From assembly GCA_028291705.1 (NCBI GenBank), contig JAQGNS010000538.1:1-52446 (forward strand): a stretch of 52,446 nt of DNA, written 5' to 3'. The position numbers and the translations under genes are program-made. This document shows, one piece after another, positions 38,368-46,025 of the stretch. The DNA is from Nevskia sp. GTDB taxonomy: Bacteria; Pseudomonadota; Gammaproteobacteria; Nevskiales; Nevskiaceae. Numbering within the stretch: the stretch's first letter is position 1; every line of letters begins with the position of its first letter. The notes below the pieces were generated by a model that saw only the letters and a list, made by a program, of their open reading frames with translations, did no database searches and had not been told where the DNA came from.

Positions 38368-38402
38368 ATGAATGACGTGCTTTGACAGCACCCGTCATTC
38401 AT
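38368..38402. terminator. Long hairpin upstream of the ATPase gene
   Basis: ATGAATGACG pairs exactly with CGTCATTCAT, with an inner TGCT/AGCA pair around TTGAC. There is no T-run. It lies about 100 bp upstream of the ATPase start, in the 289-bp gap 38271-38559, so it could be a terminator for the minus-strand gene at 38560 or a regulatory structure. Confidence 0.45.
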
Positions 38403-38559
38403 TCTGGAATAAGCGCAGGTGATAAAGTGACCTTCGCAGGCATAAGCCTGCAAATCCACCCCGTCGCAGTGGTCAACGACTTGGCGGCATTGAGCAGCAA
38501 CTTGGTGCCAATGGTCAGTGGCAGTGGCGGCGCTGATCAGCCTGGTTGGCGATTGGCGG

Positions 38560-38850
38560 TCAACTCAATTGGCGCTTCCGGGCATCGACAAGGTTTTTCG
38601 CAAACCACTCCACATTGATCTCTTCCGCCAAGCGATCGCAGACATCCTTGAGTAGGCGATGGCACGGTCCTGAACACCCGGCCTCCTCAATGCGAGACGG
38701 AATGCTCCAGTTCCTACCATCGGGGCCATTGGCCACGATTTCCAGTCCTTTCAGATGACAACGCTTACAGCGCATGTCAGGATTTCGTAAATTCCTCATG
38801 ACGAAATTGATGCGCCTTCGGAGCACCGATTCGCGCATAAGGGTTCGCAT
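38560..38850 (-). CDS. Small putative zinc-binding protein, 96 aa
   Basis: ATG 38850 is preceded by a GGAGG ribosome site at 9 nt, which supports real translation. The product has CKRCH near residue 28, CSGPCH near residue 58 and a further Cys (VCDRL), a pattern that could bind one zinc. The first 25 residues are strongly basic (MRESVLRRRINFVMRNLR), suggesting nucleic-acid contact. No family recognised. It is divergent from the next gene and upstream of the ATPase on the same strand, about 290 bp away. Confidence 0.5.
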   Translation of the reverse strand: MRTLMRESVLRRRINFVMRNLRNPDMRCKRCHLKGLEIVANGPDGRNWSIPSRIEEAGCSGPCHRLLKDVCDRLAEEINVEWFAKNLVDARKRQLS

Positions 38851-38958
38851 ATCCAGATACCTCCAAAAATTCGCTCAAAGCCGATTAAAGCATAGTGTGC
38901 TAGATCGCCACCCCCATTTCTTGCTTAGTGGTACTTGCCGGCCTGAGGATACGACGCA

Positions 38959-39231
38959 ATGACTCGAAAAGTGGAAAGCCTGCCTGGTTTGTATAAGCGG
39001 CGAAAGCGGCTTGATAAGCACCAAGGCATCGTCCGCTGCGAAGTTTCCAGCCGTTGGCTGCAAATGCCCAAGGAGGCCGTTGCAATCTCCGGCAACACCT
39101 ACTTGGCGATCGATGTGTTGACAGACATACAGGAAGGAAAGCAGCGGAAACTGTGTCAGCTCGTAATTTTGAAAGAGGATCTTCTGGACGCACTAAATGC
39201 TATCCCTGTAAGAACCAACAAAAACGAGTAG
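38959..39231 (+). CDS. Hypothetical protein, 90 aa
   Basis: ATG 38959 follows GAGG at 10 nt. The product starts with a basic KVESLPGLYKRRKRLDKHQG and continues as mixed alpha/beta, with a C-terminal segment LCQLVILKEDLLDALNAI. Its stop is 22 bp before the HEPN-LOTUS gene on the same strand, so the two are probably one operon and it may be that protein's partner, possibly an antitoxin-sized regulator. No known motif. Confidence 0.55.
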   Translation: MTRKVESLPGLYKRRKRLDKHQGIVRCEVSSRWLQMPKEAVAISGNTYLAIDVLTDIQEGKQRKLCQLVILKEDLLDALNAIPVRTNKNE

Positions 39232-39253
39232 TAAGAGCGACCAAGCGAAACGT

Positions 39254-40054
39254 ATGTTCCCGGATGAAGTGTTGCAAAAGATTGGTCGAAATCTCGTACT
39301 TTTTCAGCAGGTGGAAGCCTTACTGAAGTTCCTGCTGGTGTACGGCTATTTCCGTGGGCCAGCTACTGATGCGGCGGTTGCCTATGGTCAAAAGCAAGCC
39401 GCGTTGCACCGGCAGACAATGGGCCAGTTGGTGGGTCAGATGACGGACGAGTTCCTGTCCGACGCCGGCGAAGATCGGGAACTGCCGGTGGATGGCCAGG
39501 CCGGGTGGATGTCGTTCTCATTCAGGATGCAAGGCGATTCCACGGTCTACGAACAGGAACGGGCCGACATGGAGCTGATGGTGTCGGAGCGGAACGACCT
39601 GGTGCACCACTTCAGTCAGCGGTGGGATCAGGCCTCGGCCGCGAGCATGGCTGCGGCCGCAGCGGCGCTGGATGTACAGCACGCCCGCATCGTCTCAATC
39701 CGCGATCGCCTCAAAGCGTTCTGCGACGCCATGCAGCGAGGTAGGAAGGCCCTGGCGGAATTCATGGCCACCGACACGGCCAAGCGCACCCTGGAACTGC
39801 TATGGCTGCGTGGCAGCCCCTTGGTCGAGGTCCTGCGCGAGATCTCGGTCAAGGCCTGCCGGCCCGACGGGTGGATGCCTTTGGCGGCCGCAGGACACCT
39901 CGCGCGGCAACAGCTGCCGGAAGATATTGCCGCGATGTCAGCACGGTATGGACACAAGACGCTGAAGCGGCTGTTGCTGGCCACCGAGCTATTCGATATC
40001 CAGGATGAGGCAACTGAGAAAGGTGTTCGCACGATTTACCGTTTGCTAACGTAG
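39254..40054 (+). CDS. HEPN-like protein with C-terminal LOTUS/OST-HTH domain
   Basis: 266 aa. Residues 1-180 are all-helical and contain SERNDLVHHF, giving Arg113-x4-His118, the RX4-6H motif of HEPN ribonucleases. Residues 206-266 (GWMPLAAAGHLARQQL, ARYGHKTLKRLLLATELFDI, ending in YRLL) match the LOTUS/OST-HTH pattern, a winged helix known to bind RNA (G-rich or structured). The combination suggests an RNA-directed nuclease or RNA-binding regulator. It follows a 90-aa gene by 22 bp, as a toxin-antitoxin pair might. The ribosome site is weak, consistent with coupling. Domain calls are from motif reading; RNase activity is inferred. Confidence 0.72.
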   Translation: MFPDEVLQKIGRNLVLFQQVEALLKFLLVYGYFRGPATDAAVAYGQKQAALHRQTMGQLVGQMTDEFLSDAGEDRELPVDGQAGWMSFSFRMQGDSTVYEQERADMELMVSERNDLVHHFSQRWDQASAASMAAAAAALDVQHARIVSIRDRLKAFCDAMQRGRKALAEFMATDTAKRTLELLWLRGSPLVEVLREISVKACRPDGWMPLAAAGHLARQQLPEDIAAMSARYGHKTLKRLLLATELFDIQDEATEKGVRTIYRLLT

Positions 40055-40159
40055 CAGCCGGTGGGTGCCTAATAGCTATAAAGAAACGGGCTGAGGTTTG
40101 ATTCCTAGGCTTTGTATCGATCTAGCCTAAGCCGTAGTTGCGGATCATTGGAGTCAAAC

Positions 40160-40951
40160 ATGCGCACAAGAGTTGCGGCGGTCACCATGCTGGTCCTGAT
40201 GTTCGTCCGGAGCCCAGTGTATGCAGCGTCGCCGGCTTCTCCAGGAAAGTACGCGGAGGGTGTCATGGAAGTCACCATGTCGCAGCTAATAGACGATGCG
40301 GCGCGCAACACGATCGCAGCTGAGCAGAAGTACAAAGGCAAACGGTTCCGACTTATGGGCCTGGTGAAAGGGGTCGCGCGAGGGGCTGGTGACGAGCCGT
40401 TTGTCGACATCACCGATGCGACGGGCACGGTGACTATCATCGCCAAGCTGCTGCCATCGGAACTGAACAATGCCGCCGCCCTGGTGCGTGATCGCATTGT
40501 TACCGTCGAATGCGTCGGTGTTGAGTTACGATTTGAGGTGGACCTGCTGAATTGCAGGGTGGTGAAAGAGTCGGACGGGATCGAGATGCCGATGCATCCG
40601 CCGCAGTGGGTCGCTTCCGGGAAGTTCACGGACGATTATCAGGACTACAACGACGCAGCCAACATTGTTCGGCGCGACAACATAGCCACAATTTGGGGGT
40701 TACGGGATTTCCGAACCCCGATCGCGCCTGGTGGCGAGTATCAAACGTTCTCTATCGCGTCGAAGATGGAGTTCGATTGTTCCAAGCCCGGTGGGAATTT
40801 TAACGCAGTCTATTTCGCGCACTACTCCGAAAACATGGGGAAGGGGAAGATCGTCAACGACCTGAGCGGGCATGGCAAGTGGACGGCGATCGACGGCGAT
40901 CCCGCGGTGCTGGCGTCAGAGAAGCTGGCGTGCGGCGAGGCTCATAAATAG
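40160..40951 (+). CDS. Exported OB-fold / surface-adhesin-E-like protein
   Basis: 263 aa from ATG 40160, preceded by GGAG at 6 nt. A signal peptide (MRTRVAAVTMLVLMFV, cleavage near VYAAS) sends it to the periplasm. Residues 40-140 fit the tRNA_anti-like OB fold (QKYKGKRFRLMGLVKGV, DATGTVTI, DRIVTVECVGV). Residues 170-263 fit the surface-adhesin protein E pattern (MEFDCSKPGG, YSENMGKGKIV, EKLACGE), with two Cys that may form a disulfide. It is 9 bp before the next gene, another envelope protein. Function on the island is unknown; surface modification or exclusion is possible. Confidence 0.65.
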   Translation: MRTRVAAVTMLVLMFVRSPVYAASPASPGKYAEGVMEVTMSQLIDDAARNTIAAEQKYKGKRFRLMGLVKGVARGAGDEPFVDITDATGTVTIIAKLLPSELNNAAALVRDRIVTVECVGVELRFEVDLLNCRVVKESDGIEMPMHPPQWVASGKFTDDYQDYNDAANIVRRDNIATIWGLRDFRTPIAPGGEYQTFSIASKMEFDCSKPGGNFNAVYFAHYSENMGKGKIVNDLSGHGKWTAIDGDPAVLASEKLACGEAHK

Positions 40952-40960
40952 GGGGCTCGG

Positions 40961-42109
40961 ATGAGCAAAAAGATTTGGATCGGCGTGGGTGTAGTGGTGT
41001 TGGTGCTGGCGGCTGCGGCTTATTTCACATCGCCAATCCTTGCATTTTCCCAGCTCAGCGCAGCAGCGCGATCGGGTGACCGCGATCGCCTCGAGCAAGT
41101 GGTGGATTTCCCTGCTGTGCGAGAAAGCCTGAAAGGGCAAATCTCCGCCAGTGTGATGAAGGCCATGGGGTCCGACCCGGAATTGCGGCGCAACCCGTTT
41201 GCCGCCCTCGGTGGGATGCTCGTGCCCGCGCTGACCGACCGCATGGTGGATAGCATTGTGACGCCGGATGGCGTGGCCGCCATGATCACTCAGGGCAAGG
41301 TGAATAAACCGGTGCAGCTGCAAGGACAGGGCAGCGCCGCCGGCGACGAAAAAGCCGGCGGGAAGAACGAAGCCGTAAACGTCTCGTATGGCTATCGGAC
41401 CTTGGATCGCTTCCGAGTGGAGGTGGCGAGGAAGGATGATCCGCAGAAGGTTCTGTCGCTAACCTTGGAGCGCCGCGGCCTGTTTTCCTGGAAATTGATC
41501 CGCATAGAGCTGCCGGACGGCGTGTTTGGCGACTTCGCTAACAGGGCGTCGCCGGCAGCGGGCGAAGCGCCACCGCCTCAGCCAGTGCCCAGCGCCGCAG
41601 CTTCAGATGACGAAGGCACTGGCAGCGATTTGTGCCGGGCCGTGGCTTTGGCGCGCGTGCCGGCATTGGAAGATCCAAACAGCGCTTTGAAGTCAGGCGA
41701 GGTGGACGAGGCCGTGACGCAGTACCAAGTGGACAAGCGGACGGGAGCAGGATCGTTCTGCTCGCACGGTGGGTATTGCTATCCACGCTACCTGCAGGGG
41801 AAAGAAGTTCTGCAACTGCAGAACTGCAGGATTGGTAAAAAATTTGACGATATGGATGGCATGGAACTGTACGCCATCGTGCTGGACCGCTCCAAAAATT
41901 CGGCCGAGGATCTGCAGTACAACGACGTGGACAACAGCTTGCTGCGGATGGGGATGTGCAGTGCCTGCGCCAGCAACGCGGCGATGTTCTATCTACGCAA
42001 GCCGCAGTCGCAATGCGGCTTGTTGGTTAAGAACGCACTGGAGGGGAATCCGCAGGCGCAACAAACTCTGAACGACAATCCCGACTACTGCAATTGGACC
42101 GACGGTTAA
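40961..42109 (+). CDS. DUF2939-like membrane-anchored protein with Cys-rich C-terminus
   Basis: 382 aa. One N-terminal TM (residues 5-24) is followed by a DUF2939-like region: YFTSPILAFSQLSAAARSGDRDRLEQVVDFPAVRESLKGQI and SIVTPDGVAAMI. A Pro/Ala linker (AGEAPPPQPVPSAAASDDE) leads to a C-terminal region of about 160 residues with eight or more cysteines (CSHGGYCYPRY, GMCSACASN, PDYCNW), likely disulfide-bonded outside the cytoplasm. A GGGG-type ribosome site precedes it. It is co-transcribed with the exported protein upstream. A palindromic repeat (copy B) follows. Confidence 0.65.
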   Translation: MSKKIWIGVGVVVLVLAAAAYFTSPILAFSQLSAAARSGDRDRLEQVVDFPAVRESLKGQISASVMKAMGSDPELRRNPFAALGGMLVPALTDRMVDSIVTPDGVAAMITQGKVNKPVQLQGQGSAAGDEKAGGKNEAVNVSYGYRTLDRFRVEVARKDDPQKVLSLTLERRGLFSWKLIRIELPDGVFGDFANRASPAAGEAPPPQPVPSAAASDDEGTGSDLCRAVALARVPALEDPNSALKSGEVDEAVTQYQVDKRTGAGSFCSHGGYCYPRYLQGKEVLQLQNCRIGKKFDDMDGMELYAIVLDRSKNSAEDLQYNDVDNSLLRMGMCSACASNAAMFYLRKPQSQCGLLVKNALEGNPQAQQTLNDNPDYCNWTDG

Positions 42110-42147
42110 CTGGATGCCGGTTCGATTCAATAGGCGGCGCATGCTGG

Positions 42148-42252
42148 GCTGTGGGTAGGCTGTGCGCAGCAGCACCAGCTCTGTCCGGCCCCCTAGAAGG
42201 GCCGGCGCTGGTGCGGTCGGCGAAGCCGAGCTGTGCATGGCCTATCCACAGC
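42148..42252 (+). repeat. ~100-bp palindromic intergenic repeat, copy B
   Basis: Outer arms GCTGTGGGTAGGC and GCCTATCCACAGC pair; inner blocks CAGCACCAGC, GGCCCCCT, GGGCCGGCGCTGGTGC and GGTCGGCGAAGCCGAGC form further hairpins. It matches copies at 22618-22720 (inverted) and 48302-48400. It lies between convergent genes, where it could end transcription in both directions. Confidence 0.8.
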
Positions 42253-42267
42253 GCGCCACAGAATGGA

Positions 42268-42981
42268 TCACGAGGGGCGCGTTTTTAGAGCGGATGAAGC
42301 CCTGTTAATGATCGCCTGTCGAAGCTCTGTAAGTTCTTCGGTGCCGAGCAGGCTTCGCAACTTTCTAATTACGGCAGCGACCGCCAATTCATCGGTGATG
42401 GCTTTTCCTTCCCACTGCGGCAAACCGAGAACTTGGGCCAACATCTTGTACATTTCGGGGATGGTCTTCTGACGTACATCCTGATGCTCGGGGCTTTCAC
42501 GAGTGGACTTCACAAGACCGGCCGCGGCGCCTAGTTCGCGGAGTGCCCGTTCAAATACGTCCAACTCTTTTTCCAATGCCGGCGTAAGCCAAACAATGTA
42601 GTCCTCGCGAATTTGGAATAGGCGTCTCGCACATTGAAGGGCTTCTTCTGTTGCTCCGTCGCGGAACAACGTGTGTATAGATGCCTGCGCCTCGGCCACA
42701 TATTTTTCACTGAACAAAATATGCTTGTCGAAGGCAACATCTGCCATGTGGGAGCTGGCACCAATGGCGAAATGTTGTTGGTCAACCTGCAAGGCGATGG
42801 CGCGTTCATGAGCGGCAACATCCCGAAAGAATTTGAAGAGGGCTCCGCCAAGTGCTGCAACCATCGGCAATGCAAACAGCTGTTGTAAAAAGGGGCTATT
42901 GCGCGCGGCAAATATTGAGCCTGCGAAGGCGGCCGCAAAAATTAATGAGAAGCCAATGTAGGTCTTTGTTTTGTTCGACAT
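42268..42981 (-). CDS. Two-TM membrane protein with cytoplasmic helical domain, unknown
   Basis: 237 aa. Two hydrophobic segments (about residues 8-27 and 33-53) are followed by a long soluble, mostly helical domain rich in Glu/Ala/Arg (KYVAEAQASIHTLFRDGATEEALQCARRLFQ). This layout, a TM hairpin plus helical effector, recalls some membrane-anchored defence proteins, but no named family is recognised. It is divergent from the HNH gene at 43065 with 83 bp between, so the two may share a control region. Confidence 0.6.
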   Translation of the reverse strand: MSNKTKTYIGFSLIFAAAFAGSIFAARNSPFLQQLFALPMVAALGGALFKFFRDVAAHERAIALQVDQQHFAIGASSHMADVAFDKHILFSEKYVAEAQASIHTLFRDGATEEALQCARRLFQIREDYIVWLTPALEKELDVFERALRELGAAAGLVKSTRESPEHQDVRQKTIPEMYKMLAQVLGLPQWEGKAITDELAVAAVIRKLRSLLGTEELTELRQAIINRASSALKTRPS

Positions 42982-43064
42982 GCCTTAGAGTACGCTTATT
43001 GGGACTTCACCGAGCAACGAAATGTTAATTACATATCTCGAAAATCATCAGCCGATACAGGACC

Positions 43065-44135
43065 ATGACAACTCAAAGCTCTCCCTCGACGCCGACCACG
43101 GCCGTACTCAAAAGGCTTTTTGCAGTTTCGGGGAATCGATGCGCGTTTCCCAAGTGCGAACACCGTCTAGTTCAGCAGGACACCCTGATTGGCGAGGTCT
43201 GCCACATCAAGGCGGCCAGCGACAACGGGCCAAGAGGCGATGTCAGCCTGCCGCCTGAGCAGCGGCATAGCTACGAAAACCTGATTTTATTGTGCGCAAA
43301 TCACCACACAGTGGTTGACGATGACCCCGAGGCGTACACGGTCGACCGTCTGCTCAAGATGAAGAAGGACCATGAGGCGCGCTGGGCTACAGAGCCGAAT
43401 GGGGATTCCGAACGTGGAGCCCAGTTGCTCCTTGCTCAACTAGTGAGCTCGAATGGTCAATCTGGCGGGATCACGGCGCATACCGTCCACCAGGTCATCA
43501 ACGTGCATGCGCCAGCGGAAAACGCGCCGGACGACGTGTCGCGCAAGCAAAGGGAAGCGAGGCGTGCACTGGCTCCGGAATTGCAGCGCACCATCGAGCG
43601 GGCGCTGTACATTCACGGTCGCGCGATGGCAAATTTCATCTGCCACTCTGCAGAGAACGACATCAAGCCCAACGACAGGAAGCAAGACTTCATTCCCTAC
43701 TGGCCCAGCTTGTACCCGAATGCTCCGCAGGTTCGTGATCTGCATGATGACGATGTTGCTGCGCTGGCTGCGTTTTATGATTCCCTCACTGCGCTGAACG
43801 ATCAGGTAAATGATTGGTGGGAGCGTGAGGGACAGATGCCGGTCAATCTCTTCAACGTGTTTAGAGACTCCGCGTCAAAGAGTCTAAAGCTCGGCCTAAC
43901 GTGCATTGAGAAATTCGGAGTGGAACTATTTCGGCCCGAATACGAATCGTGGGGCAGCCTCTCCGACCGAATAAATCGGTCGTTAGCCTCCGAGAAAAGT
44001 GCCATGGAACATCACCTCAAGCGCTTTGAGGCGAAACGGGTTCAGGATGAGGGGCAGCGGGCGCTGGCCGCGGCGCAAAGAATGAAGGGGCCGCTCACAA
44101 CCAGCTGGCCACCAGGTGGCCCTCGTAGGAAGTAG
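43065..44135 (+). CDS. HNH endonuclease-domain protein
   Basis: 356 aa. The N-terminal 90 residues are an HNH domain with zinc ligands: Cys26 and Cys31 (CAFPKC), His47 in EVCHIKA, Asn72 in ENLILLC, Cys77, and His80-His81 (ANHHTVVD). A linker with a GITAHTVHQVINV segment follows, then an alpha-helical C-terminal region (about 155-340) rich in charged residues and without known motifs, probably a sensing or protein-interaction domain. HNH nucleases fused to helical domains are common effectors in defence islands. It is a separate lineage from the HNH protein at 25060. No methylase is adjacent. Confidence 0.8.
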   Translation: MTTQSSPSTPTTAVLKRLFAVSGNRCAFPKCEHRLVQQDTLIGEVCHIKAASDNGPRGDVSLPPEQRHSYENLILLCANHHTVVDDDPEAYTVDRLLKMKKDHEARWATEPNGDSERGAQLLLAQLVSSNGQSGGITAHTVHQVINVHAPAENAPDDVSRKQREARRALAPELQRTIERALYIHGRAMANFICHSAENDIKPNDRKQDFIPYWPSLYPNAPQVRDLHDDDVAALAAFYDSLTALNDQVNDWWEREGQMPVNLFNVFRDSASKSLKLGLTCIEKFGVELFRPEYESWGSLSDRINRSLASEKSAMEHHLKRFEAKRVQDEGQRALAAAQRMKGPLTTSWPPGGPRRK

Positions 44136-44162
44136 CTAAGTAGGCGGGGCAATGCGCTGATG

Positions 44163-44209
44163 GCGAACCCCTGCGGGGCCGGGCTCTATTCGCTGTGCTC
44201 ACCGAGCCA
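44163..44209 (+). repeat. 47-bp direct repeat, left copy
   Basis: It matches 44984-45030 at 45 of 47 positions, same orientation. It begins GCGAACCCC and ends CACCGAGCCA. The pair brackets a low-GC segment with the cold-shock gene. The rest of the 319-bp gap 44136-44454 holds only a weak hairpin (CGTCCT/AGGACG near 44225-44242). Confidence 0.8.
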
Positions 44210-44454
44210 TTTGTATGATGGTGGCGTCCTTTTCAGAGGACGTCCGGCTTTTTGACTCTTGGAATACCCAGCCTAACAGCATCGTACAACGCGTTGTAGG
44301 CCTTAGTCATCGGATGCCACGTCGACGGATAGGGCGCCAATCGATCCGCTACACTCCTTAGACTTGCGACGGGCAGAAAAGGGTGTAACGATCCTGAAAA
44401 CCAGACGATCCGTTTGGCCTCGCCTTCAACACATCTGAAAGCATTGGGGAAAAA

Positions 44455-44688
44455 ATGATGAGCGAACACGGCACAGTAAGATGGTTTAACTATGATAAAA
44501 AGTTTGGTTACGTCATTCCGGAAAATGGTAATTCAGACATTTACATACCCCTCAAAAGCTTGGAAGCATCCGGTATTTATAGTATTAAAGAAGGCCAGAA
44601 GATTTCTTTCGAGATAGAAGAAGGACTGGATAAAACTTCAGGGAATATGAGATCGTCAGCTATTAATATAAAAATAATTGAGCCCTAA
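44455..44688 (+). CDS. Cold-shock-domain (CspA-like) protein
   Basis: 77 aa OB-fold nucleic-acid chaperone. The pattern GTVRWFNYDKKFGYVIPENG, then DIYIP, corresponds to the RNP1 and RNP2 strands, though RNP1 has KKFGYV in place of the usual KGFGFI. An EGQKISFEIEEG segment matches the later strands. Two adjacent ATG codons (44455, 44458) are possible starts after GGGGA. The gene is strikingly AT-rich compared with its surroundings and is framed by 47-bp direct repeats, so it looks like a recent import. It may help single-stranded or phage-stressed RNA; that is inference. Confidence 0.8.
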   Translation: MMSEHGTVRWFNYDKKFGYVIPENGNSDIYIPLKSLEASGIYSIKEGQKISFEIEEGLDKTSGNMRSSAINIKIIEP

Positions 44689-44983
44689 TCTGATACCGCA
44701 AACACGCCCGATTTCGCGTAACTTCTGAAGCATTTCAACTGTCCGTCAAACAAACGGGCTTTTGTTGCTTCCCTTAGATTTCTGTGATCTCTGCTTGATC
44801 GATTTGCTGGCGCCAAAGCGGTCAATTCCGCTGACGGCTTTGGTCATTTCATATGGCGGCAAGTGTTCAATTTGCTGGTGATTCGCATCAACCAAGGCCA
44901 AGGTAGAAATAATTATCGGAGCGGTGATGTCCGCGGTGCAGGGCATTCCTTTGGTTGAATGATTGGACAGTATTTTAAGCGGA

Positions 44984-45030
44984 GCGAACCCCGGCGGGGC
45001 CGGGCTCTATTCGCTGCGCTCACCGAGCCA
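44984..45030 (+). repeat. 47-bp direct repeat, right copy
   Basis: It differs from 44163-44209 at two positions (T/G and T/C). It lies in the 403-bp gap 44689-45091, which shows no convincing gene; a minus-strand frame at 44746-44946 lacks support. Confidence 0.8.
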
Positions 45031-45091
45031 CGAGAACCCGTGTCTCGGCCCATTCGGGTGACGATCCCTTTCGCGAAAAAAAGGGCACTAG

Positions 45092-46015
45092 CTAGAGTCG
45101 ATCTGCTACCCATCGCTCTAGACCAAGCCTGACGACCAGTTCCGAAATTCGGGTTCGATCCCAAACTTGAATGGGCTCCCCAGCTGGGGCTTGGAGAATG
45201 CCTTGCGGGGTATGGACAACAAAAATCATGCGTGCGTAACGCGTGCGCTGTCTGGCAAATCGCTTCACGTAGTCATCCAGAATAGCCTGGGCCGCAACGC
45301 TTTTTACCTGCACAAACGCGATTTCATCCACGGCAGCATTTTGAACCTCCAAGTCAACGCCCTCAGTATTACCACCCAATACACCGAGGCGTAGCCAACC
45401 AGTGCGCGTTAGGATGAGATCAGTGAGGAGTTCGAAGTCTTGGGGTGAGAGCCTGGCCACGAGTACCGAAACTGCCGTTTCGTATGTTTGGCGTGCCTTC
45501 GTAGCTGCGAGCGCATCGGCATCTTCTTCACCCTTGATGATGCGCAGCGCCTCCTTAGCGCCACCTGGCGTGCAGACCGTTGCTCGAAATCCTGCGGTTG
45601 CAGTCACTATGCCTGGAAGGTTGCCGGTAGCCAAGTGCCGGCCGGTGACAGATTCACACCGCCAGGGTAGTGCACATTTGAGCCAAAAGTGACCTTCGGT
45701 TTCCGATTCCCTTAAGGGATTTACAACTACACCGTCCTGGACGGTGCACCACCACATGCACCCTTCGGCGAAGGTCATCCAAATATGCTGGCTCGGGCGA
45801 ACGAGCAGATCACATAGCGCGTTGAATTCCTGTGTGGCACCGCGAATGTCTGTCGGAAGCGCTTCTATTGCGCCGACATCCGCTTTCTCAATGAGATCTG
45901 CGGGTACTTTTCTCCAGCCGCAATGTACTTCGCTGCGGCTCTTGGCTGCACCCCACCATTTCCCACCTTTGCCACTTTTAACGTAGCGGATGCTGGACGG
46001 AAGGGTTGTGTTCAT
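45092..46015 (-). CDS. Restriction-endonuclease-fold protein, second gene of Mrr pair
   Basis: 307 aa from ATG 46015 (MNTTLPSS), 10 bp after the stop of the upstream nuclease gene; a start at 46057 inside that gene is also possible. The C-terminal third has the PD-(D/E)xK form: GVDLEVQ at 219-225 then FVQVKS with Gln236-Val-Lys238, and a following VKRFARQRTRYARMIFVVH helix-strand. The N-terminal 190 residues (HIWMTFAEGCMWWCTVQDG, FWLKCALPWRC) are Trp/Cys-rich and unfamiliar, perhaps a substrate-reading domain. It is almost certainly co-expressed with the Mrr-like nuclease. Specificity unknown. Confidence 0.7.
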   Translation of the reverse strand: MNTTLPSSIRYVKSGKGGKWWGAAKSRSEVHCGWRKVPADLIEKADVGAIEALPTDIRGATQEFNALCDLLVRPSQHIWMTFAEGCMWWCTVQDGVVVNPLRESETEGHFWLKCALPWRCESVTGRHLATGNLPGIVTATAGFRATVCTPGGAKEALRIIKGEEDADALAATKARQTYETAVSVLVARLSPQDFELLTDLILTRTGWLRLGVLGGNTEGVDLEVQNAAVDEIAFVQVKSVAAQAILDDYVKRFARQRTRYARMIFVVHTPQGILQAPAGEPIQVWDRTRISELVVRLGLERWVADRL

Positions 46016-46025
46016 AAGCTGCCGG

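Noticed and set aside
44233-44469. Minus-strand 78-aa ORF overlapping the cold-shock gene start
   Set aside because: No ribosome site, no recognised family, and it overlaps a better-supported gene and lies next to a repeat; could be a decayed fragment.
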